Part shown: piece after piece, positions 58,957 through 64,000 of the stretch
Layout: the number at the start of each line of letters is the position of its first letter
Numbering within the stretch: the stretch's first letter is position 1
Source of the DNA: Hydrogenophaga sp.
Lineage (GTDB): Bacteria > Pseudomonadota > Gammaproteobacteria > Burkholderiales > Burkholderiaceae_C
Reading direction: 5' to 3'
NCBI RefSeq assembly: GCF_014773545.1
Contig: NZ_SDDV01000006.1
Span: 1-64,000 of the forward strand
Length of the DNA: 64,000 bases
The notes under the pieces: generated by a model
Told to the model about the DNA's origin: nothing
Seen by the model: only the letters and a program-made list of their open reading frames with translations
Database searches by the model: none
Translations under genes and position numbers: made by a program

Positions 58957-60318
58957 ATGAACGCCTCCAGCGCCAGCCAAACCATAAAACTCAAGCGCAG
59001 CGGCGCTGGCAGCGGCCTGGAGCCGGGCTACTGGCAACGCCGCGACCGCTGGGACTGGCTGTTTGCGCTGCTGACGCTGGCCGCAGGCGCGCTGGCTTTT
59101 GTGCGCTACGGCCAGGCAATGGACGTTTATGAAACGGCGATTTTGCTGGGCGCGCTGCCGGCGCTGATCGGGCTCGGTTGGTTCTGGCGGCCGCTGCGCG
59201 CGCTGACGCTGGGGGTGGGGGCGCTGGCGCTGCTGGCGATCTGGCTCTATCAGACGCCCGCCGGGGCCGATCTGGCGCGCGCCGACCAGACCTTCTTGCT
59301 CAAGTATTTCATCTCCAGTCAGTCGGCCATTTTGTGGATGAGTCTGCTGTTTTTCATGAGCACGGCGTTTTACTGGGTCGGTCTGCTCACGCGCGCGGGC
59401 CAGACCTTCGAGCTGCTGGGCTCGCGCCTGGCCTGGGTGGCGGTCAGTCTGGCGCTGGTCGGCAGCCTGGTGCGCTGGTACGAGAGCCACCAGATCGGGC
59501 CCGACATCGGTCACATACCGGTCAGCAACCTGTACGAGGTGTTCGTGCTGTTTTGCTGGATGACGGCGCTGTTTTACCTCTACTACGAAGACAAGTACAA
59601 AACCCGCTCGCTCGGGGCTTTTGCCCTGCTGGTGGTCAGCGCTGCCGTTGGTTTTTTGCTCTGGTACACGCTGACGCGCGAGGCGCACGAAATCCAGCCG
59701 TTGGTGCCGGCCTTGCAGAGTTGGTGGATGAAGGTGCACGTGCCGGCCAATTTTGTCGGCTATGGCACCTTTGCCATTGCCGCCATGGTGGCGTTTGCCT
59801 ACCTGATCAAGCAAAGCGCGGGCGAGACCCGCTGGTACAAACTCGCCCCCCTGGGGCTGCTGGGCGTGGTGTTGGCGTTTGAGCCGATTGTGTTTCGCCA
59901 GCCGCAGCACGCCGGCGGCAGCTTCTGGTTTGTCTACTTTGGCATCGCAGCGCTGGTCGTGACCGGCATCTTGTTGGGCAGGCGCCGCATTGCCCAGCGA
60001 CTGCCCAGCCTGGAGGTGATGGATGACCTGATGTACAAGGCGATTGCGATTGGCTTTGCCTTCTTCACCGTCGCCACCGTGCTGGGCGCGCTCTGGGCCG
60101 CCGAGGCCTGGGGGGGCTACTGGAGCTGGGACCCGAAAGAAACCTGGGCGCTGATCGTCTGGCTCAATTACGCCGCCTGGCTGCACATGCGGCTGATGAA
60201 GGGGTTGCGCGGCACCGTGGCGGCCTGGTGGGCGCTGGTGGGCCTGGCCATCACCACTTTTGCCTTCATCGGTGTCAACATGTTCCTTGGCGGTCTGCAC
60301 AGCTATGGCGAGCTTTGA
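58957..60318 (+). CDS. ccsB: Cytochrome c synthase subunit CcsB/CcsA
   Basis: This 453-residue polytopic heme-handling protein has the tryptophan-rich WWD motif WGGYWSWDPKETW near residue 390, which binds heme for attachment to CXXCH. Flanking conserved histidines are in KVHVPANFVGYG and LHMRLMKGL. With ResB it forms the System II synthase that would mature the c4 protein encoded upstream. It follows resB by 45 nt. Confidence 0.93.
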   Translation: MNASSASQTIKLKRSGAGSGLEPGYWQRRDRWDWLFALLTLAAGALAFVRYGQAMDVYETAILLGALPALIGLGWFWRPLRALTLGVGALALLAIWLYQTPAGADLARADQTFLLKYFISSQSAILWMSLLFFMSTAFYWVGLLTRAGQTFELLGSRLAWVAVSLALVGSLVRWYESHQIGPDIGHIPVSNLYEVFVLFCWMTALFYLYYEDKYKTRSLGAFALLVVSAAVGFLLWYTLTREAHEIQPLVPALQSWWMKVHVPANFVGYGTFAIAAMVAFAYLIKQSAGETRWYKLAPLGLLGVVLAFEPIVFRQPQHAGGSFWFVYFGIAALVVTGILLGRRRIAQRLPSLEVMDDLMYKAIAIGFAFFTVATVLGALWAAEAWGGYWSWDPKETWALIVWLNYAAWLHMRLMKGLRGTVAAWWALVGLAITTFAFIGVNMFLGGLHSYGEL

Positions 60319-60447
60319 GCGCGGTGTCCAGGCGATCAGGGGTTTTCAGGGCGCCCCCACTGCTGCACCGGCGCTCCCCCTTCGAACGCGGCAATTGCGC
60401 AACTCGCTGCGCTGGCGCTTGTTCGGCTTGCGATAATTGGAATCTGA

Positions 60448-60486
60448 CCCCGATTATCCCCCGATTATCCTGACCCCGATTATCCC
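60448..60486. repeat. Three copies of CCCCGATTATCC
   Basis: The 12-mer starts at 60448, 60459 and 60474; the outer two are preceded by CTGA. The third overlaps the lysA stop codon. Strings of the form AATCTGACCCCGATTAT occur beside transposase remnants in many proteobacteria, so this may be a mobile-element scar; no transposase is left. Confidence 0.7.
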
Positions 60487-61781
60487 TGAGCGCTGGGCAG
60501 CAGCGACTCCAGGCGCAACTGGTCGGCGGCGGTTTCGCGCGCTCGAATCAGCGTGGCGCACGCGCCGTCGACCAGCACCTCGGCCGCCCGCCCGCGCGTG
60601 TTGTAGTTGCTCGCCATGCTCGTGCAGTAGGCGCCGGCGGAGAGTACCGCCAGCCAGTCTCCGGTTTGTGCTGCCAGCGTGCGCTCGCGGCCCAGCCAGT
60701 CGCCGCTTTCGCACACCGGCCCGACCACTTCCCAGTTGCTCGGCGCCTGTTCGCGCGGCGCAAGCGCGACGATTTGGTGAAACGCTTGATACAGCGCCGG
60801 ACGCGGCAGGTCGTTCATGGCCGCGTCAACGATCAGGAAGTTTTTCGGGTCGCCAGGTTTTTCATACAGCACCTCGGTCACGCATACGCCGGCGTTGCCC
60901 ACTAGCGAGCGGCCAGGTTCGACCAAAATCTTGCGCCCGCCGTGGCCGCGCGCGTCCATGCGTTGCAGCAGGCGCTGCCACAGCTCGTCGGCCGCCGGCG
61001 GCGTCTCGTCGTGGTAGGCGATGCCCAGGCCGCCGCCAAAATTGATCTGCGGCAAGGGGATGCCGGCCGCTTCGATCAGCTCGATCAGGTCGAGCACGCG
61101 CTCCAGGGCGTCCAAATAGGGCTCGACCTGGGTGATTTGCGAGCCGATGTGGCAGTCTATGCCCAGCACCCGCAAACCGGCGCAGGCGCTGGCGTGGCGG
61201 TAGCTGGCCAGCACCTGCGCTTGCGCAATGCCAAATTTATTGTGCTTCAGCCCGGTGGAAATGTAGGGGTGGGTTTGGGGGTCCACGTTCGGGTTGACGC
61301 GCAGGCTGACCGGTGCGCGCAGGCCCATCTCCAGCGCCACTTGATTGAGCACGTCGATCTCGGCGCGGCTCTCGACGTTGAAGCAGTCAATGCCCACGTC
61401 GAGCGCGCGCCGCATCTCGGTGCGGGTTTTGCCCACACCGGAAAAAACCACCTTGGCCGGATCGGCGCCGACCGCCAGGGCGCGCTCGAGCTCGCCGCCC
61501 GAGACGATGTCCAGGCCGCAGCCGGCTTGCACCAGCGTTTGCACGATCGCCAGGGTCGGGTTGGCCTTCATGGCGTAGCAAATCTGGTATTGCCGGCCCG
61601 CCAGCCCGCGCTGGTAGGCCGCCAAGGCGGCCAGCAGCGCCGCCTTGCTGTAGACGAACAGCGGCGTGCCGTGCTGGCGCGCCAGTGTTTGCAGTGGCAC
61701 ATCCTCGACCGTGAGTTGTCCCGCCTGATAAGTGAAAAAAGGGGGCAGACCGGGCGTGGCGGCAAGGCTGGAGAGGGACAT
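60480..61781 (-). CDS. lysA: Diaminopimelate decarboxylase
   Basis: This 433-residue PLP enzyme makes lysine from meso-diaminopimelate. The PLP lysine is in YAMKANPTLAI (about residue 72), with HIGSQI, FGGGLGIAY, EPGRSLVGNAG and CESGDWLG as the other conserved sites. The stop codon lies in a short repeat. lptM lies upstream on the same strand, the usual proteobacterial pair. Confidence 0.96.
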   Translation of the reverse strand: MSLSSLAATPGLPPFFTYQAGQLTVEDVPLQTLARQHGTPLFVYSKAALLAALAAYQRGLAGRQYQICYAMKANPTLAIVQTLVQAGCGLDIVSGGELERALAVGADPAKVVFSGVGKTRTEMRRALDVGIDCFNVESRAEIDVLNQVALEMGLRAPVSLRVNPNVDPQTHPYISTGLKHNKFGIAQAQVLASYRHASACAGLRVLGIDCHIGSQITQVEPYLDALERVLDLIELIEAAGIPLPQINFGGGLGIAYHDETPPAADELWQRLLQRMDARGHGGRKILVEPGRSLVGNAGVCVTEVLYEKPGDPKNFLIVDAAMNDLPRPALYQAFHQIVALAPREQAPSNWEVVGPVCESGDWLGRERTLAAQTGDWLAVLSAGAYCTSMASNYNTRGRAAEVLVDGACATLIRARETAADQLRLESLLPSAQG

Positions 61782-61861
61782 GCAGGACTTTGGTTGGATG
61801 AGTCGTCAGCCGGGCGCAAGACGGCGCTGCGCTGGCTCAAAAGGGCAAAGGGGGCAAGAGA

Positions 61862-62068
61862 TCAAGGCACGGGTGCAGCCACTGGGGCATTCGGGGTCGC
61901 GGGGGCCGCAGCGCCAGCGGGTGTGGCGGTGACGGCCGGAGCCGGCAAAAAAAGCGGGCCACGCTGGCCACAGCCAAGCAGCAGCAACCCAGTGCACAGC
62001 AGGGCGGACAAGCGCGGCAGGCGCCGGGTCCGGGTTGCGTCTCCTACAATTTGCCGAACTTCTTTCAT
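61862..62068 (-). CDS. lptM: LPS translocon maturation lipoprotein LptM (YifL)
   Basis: This 68-residue small lipoprotein has a signal peptide with lipobox (LLLLGC) followed by the diagnostic [10 protein letters not shown], then an Ala-Pro-rich tail. In E. coli LptM assists correct disulphide formation in LptD. The position between lysA and a divergent cyaY matches the canonical locus. The start may be further downstream, since the N-terminal region is long for a signal peptide. Confidence 0.88.
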   Translation of the reverse strand: MKEVRQIVGDATRTRRLPRLSALLCTGLLLLGCGQRGPLFLPAPAVTATPAGAAAPATPNAPVAAPVP

Positions 62069-62080
62069 GGACGAATTGTA

Positions 62081-62416
62081 ATGACCGACATCGAATACTT
62101 GGACCAGGCCGAGGCGCTGCTGCGGGCGGTGGAGCGCTGCTGCGACTGCATCAACGAAAGTTCAGACGCCGACATCGACAACCAGCGCGTCGGCGGCATG
62201 GTCACGCTGGGCTTTTCCAATGGCAGCCAAATCGTCATCAACCTGCAAAAGCCCTTGCACGAGGTCTGGCTGGCAGCGCGTGTCGGTGGCTTTCACTACC
62301 GGTTTGACGGCGCGGCCTGGATCGACACCAAGGGCCAGGGCGAGTTTTTTGATCGCTTGTCGCAATGCGCCAGCGAGCAAGCCGCCATGCCCTTGCGCTT
62401 TAGGGCGCTTCTATAA
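62081..62416 (+). CDS. cyaY: Iron-sulfur cluster assembly protein CyaY (frataxin)
   Basis: This 111-residue frataxin homologue regulates iron supply to IscS/IscU. It begins [20 protein letters not shown], has the acidic helix ([15 protein letters not shown]) and the central sheet [30 protein letters not shown] directly precedes the ATG and no strong ribosome-binding site is seen. Its stop codon lies inside the left arm of a large inverted repeat. Confidence 0.94.
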   Translation: MTDIEYLDQAEALLRAVERCCDCINESSDADIDNQRVGGMVTLGFSNGSQIVINLQKPLHEVWLAARVGGFHYRFDGAAWIDTKGQGEFFDRLSQCASEQAAMPLRFRALL

Positions 62417-62504
62417 CTACCCGTTCGCCCTGAGCCTGGCCTGTCCTGAGCTGGTCGAAGGGCTCAGCCCGAACGGAGGTTTCACGGATTTATAGAAGTG
62501 CCCT
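62402..62504. repeat. Nested inverted repeat between cyaY and mrcA containing a REP-like element
   Basis: AGGGCGCTTCTATAA (62402-62416) and TTATAGAAGTGCCCT (62490-62504) form 15-bp outer arms with one G-T wobble. Inside, CCGTTCG/CGAACGG and CTGAGCC/GGCTCAG belong to the dispersed element seen at 9.1, 21.5 and 33.6 kb. The left arm includes the cyaY stop and the right arm abuts the mrcA stop, so the structure could serve as a bidirectional terminator for these convergent genes. Confidence 0.85.
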
Positions 62505-64000
62505 TTAGTTCCTGAACAAATCGAGGATGCCGCTGCGGTCGATCGGCTCCGCTGCCGCTGGCGCGTCCTCGCCGGGCAAGGAGTTGACCGCCGGAGCGCC
62601 CGGCCAGGGGTCGTTCAGGCCCAGGCCGTGCACCCCATGGCCGGGGCCGTATTCCTCGAAATACCACTCGCCGCCGACCTGAATCACCCCTGCAGGTGGG
62701 CTGGGACTGACCACCGCTACGTTTTGCAGGGCGTGCGCCATGAAGGACATCCAGATCGGCAGGCTCAGCCCGCCGCCGGTTTCGCGGCTGCCCAGGTTGC
62801 GCGGCGTGTCGAAACCCACCCAGACCGCAGCCACCACGCTGGGCTGGTAGCCGATAAACCAGGCGTCGATGGCGTCGTTGGTGGTGCCGGTCTTGCCGTA
62901 CAGGTCGGGCCGCTTGAGCGTGGCCTGCGCCCGTGCCGCTGTGCCCGAGCGGGTGATTTCCTGCAGCAAGCTGCCCATGACGAAGGCATTGCGCTCATCG
63001 ATCACGCGCGGCGCCGGTGCGGCCGGCGCCGGCGCTTCAAACAACACCCGGCCCCGGTACTCGGTCACTCGGGTGATCAGGTGCGGCGTGACCCGGTAGC
63101 CACCGTTGGCAAAAACGGCGTAGCCGCTGGCCATTTGTAACGGGGTAACCGAGCCGGCGCCCAGTGCCATGGTCAGAAACGGGGGGTGCCTGGCGGCATC
63201 GAAACCAAAGCGCGTCACCCAGTCCTGAGCGCTTTGTGTGCCAACCGCCTCTAGCACCCGGATCGAGGTCATGTTTTTCGACTGCGCCAACGCGCGCCGC
63301 ACCGACATCGGCCCATCAAAGCGGTTGTCGAAGTTTTTCGGCTGCCAGGGTTGGCTGCCGGTCTGCCTGGCGCTGAAGAACAAGGGTGCGTCGTTGACCA
63401 CGGTGGCTGGCATCACGCCCTTTTCCAGTGCCGCCGAGTAAATGAAGGGCTTGAAGGCCGATCCCGGCTGGCGCCAGGCGTCGGTCACGCGGTTGAATTT
63501 GCTGGTGCCGAAATCGAAGCCGCCCACCAGCGCCCGGATCGCTCCGGTGTGCGGATCGAGCGCCACCAGCGCCGCTTCAACCTGTGGCAACTGGGTGATG
63601 CGCCAGCGCATGGGGCCGGTTTGCAAGACCCGAATCACCGCTCCTGGGCGGATTTTGACGTTCGGCCCGGCGCGCTCGGACAGGCCAGACTGGGCTGGAC
63701 GCAAGCCCTCGCCCGTGATCTCGAACGGCACTCCATCTCGGCGCACCGCCAGCACGCGGCGCGGCTCTGCTTGCAGCACCACGGCCGAGAGCAGGTCGCC
63801 GTTGTCCGGCCGGGCGTCGAGCACGGCATCGATCGCATCATCGCGCGCCGCCGGGTCGGCTGGCAGGTCGATGAACAGCTCTGGGCCGCGGTATATCTGG
63901 CGCCGCTCGAAGTTCAGCACGCCGTCGCGCAAGGCGCGGTAGGCGGCCTGCTGATCGCTGGCCAACAAGGTGGTGGTGACCACCAGGCCGCGGGTATAGG
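62505..64000 (-). CDS. mrcA: Penicillin-binding protein 1A, C-terminal part (gene cut by window edge)
   Basis: The open frame runs off the right edge, so the 5' part with the glycosyltransferase domain is not visible. The visible roughly 497 residues hold the transpeptidase domain: the nucleophile motif SAFK in RQPGSAFKPFIYS, SKN (AQSKNMTS) and KTGTTN. YTRGLVVTTTLLASDQQAAY at the edge is the usual linker. It ends with RSGILDLFRN. The enzyme polymerises and cross-links peptidoglycan in the periplasm. Confidence 0.94.
   Translation of the reverse strand, partial: YTRGLVVTTTLLASDQQAAYRALRDGVLNFERRQIYRGPELFIDLPADPAARDDAIDAVLDARPDNGDLLSAVVLQAEPRRVLAVRRDGVPFEITGEGLRPAQSGLSERAGPNVKIRPGAVIRVLQTGPMRWRITQLPQVEAALVALDPHTGAIRALVGGFDFGTSKFNRVTDAWRQPGSAFKPFIYSAALEKGVMPATVVNDAPLFFSARQTGSQPWQPKNFDNRFDGPMSVRRALAQSKNMTSIRVLEAVGTQSAQDWVTRFGFDAARHPPFLTMALGAGSVTPLQMASGYAVFANGGYRVTPHLITRVTEYRGRVLFEAPAPAAPAPRVIDERNAFVMGSLLQEITRSGTAARAQATLKRPDLYGKTGTTNDAIDAWFIGYQPSVVAAVWVGFDTPRNLGSRETGGGLSLPIWMSFMAHALQNVAVVSPSPPAGVIQVGGEWYFEEYGPGHGVHGLGLNDPWPGAPAVNSLPGEDAPAAAEPIDRSGILDLFRN

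Overview
This is a GC-rich chromosomal segment from a betaproteobacterium of the order Burkholderiales, probably Comamonadaceae. The evidence is the gene order (DUF3460-scpA, recG-oxyR, metK followed by two lpxL-type genes, engB with cytochrome c4, lptM between lysA and cyaY), System II cytochrome c maturation (ResB/CcsB), a QueE with the CX14CX2C cluster, and a CIRCE-controlled groESL operon. No plasmid, phage or replication-origin feature is visible.

Layout. 0.2-0.8 kb: an addiction-module pair ending in an attC-like hairpin. 0.9-5.1 kb: a sodium:solute symporter with its small partner, divergent from a CBS/DUF294 regulator. 5.2-9.0 kb: DUF3460, scpA, nadB, queE, queD. 9.1-16 kb: pabB/C fusion, nadA and nadC on the minus strand, panB-panC, gpsA. 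Together nadB, nadA and nadC make the de novo NAD pathway to nicotinate mononucleotide.

16.1-26.4 kb is an accessory defence island between gpsA and rnpB. It starts with an IS5-type transposase fragment and ends with a frameshifted helicase fragment. Between them lie a helicase-nuclease restriction subunit, DinD, a small structured RNA, a NYN-domain nuclease, a beta-class adenine methyltransferase with an apparently exchanged recognition domain, and an ABC-type ATPase plus DUF4276 (TOPRIM-like) pair. 26.6-34.7 kb: rnpB, a Tat-exported PhoD lipoprotein, recG, oxyR, ubiA, one unrecognised gene and a PH-domain gene.

34.8-44.0 kb is the spc/alpha ribosomal operon from rplN to rplQ, detached from the S10 part and driven by its own promoter. 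The initiation factor gene infA at its usual place between secY and rpmJ is broken by two frameshifts. An initiator tRNA follows. 44.3-46.6 kb: groESL with CIRCE. 46.7-50.1 kb: a soluble three-PAS histidine kinase and metK. 50.3-60.3 kb: two lipid A acyltransferases, engB, cytochrome c4, a minus-strand gnnA-gnnB-lpxA operon that predicts lipid A built on a 3-amino sugar, then resB and ccsB. 60.5-64 kb: lysA, lptM, cyaY and the 3' part of a PBP1A gene cut by the window edge.

The most notable items are the gnnA-gnnB-lpxA operon, the decayed infA, the restriction/DinD/RNA/NYN/methyltransferase locus with a hairpin RNA and a 30-bp perfect palindrome, and several dispersed or inverted repeats at gene ends. 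Function assignments are by eye from translated sequence; no database search was run.
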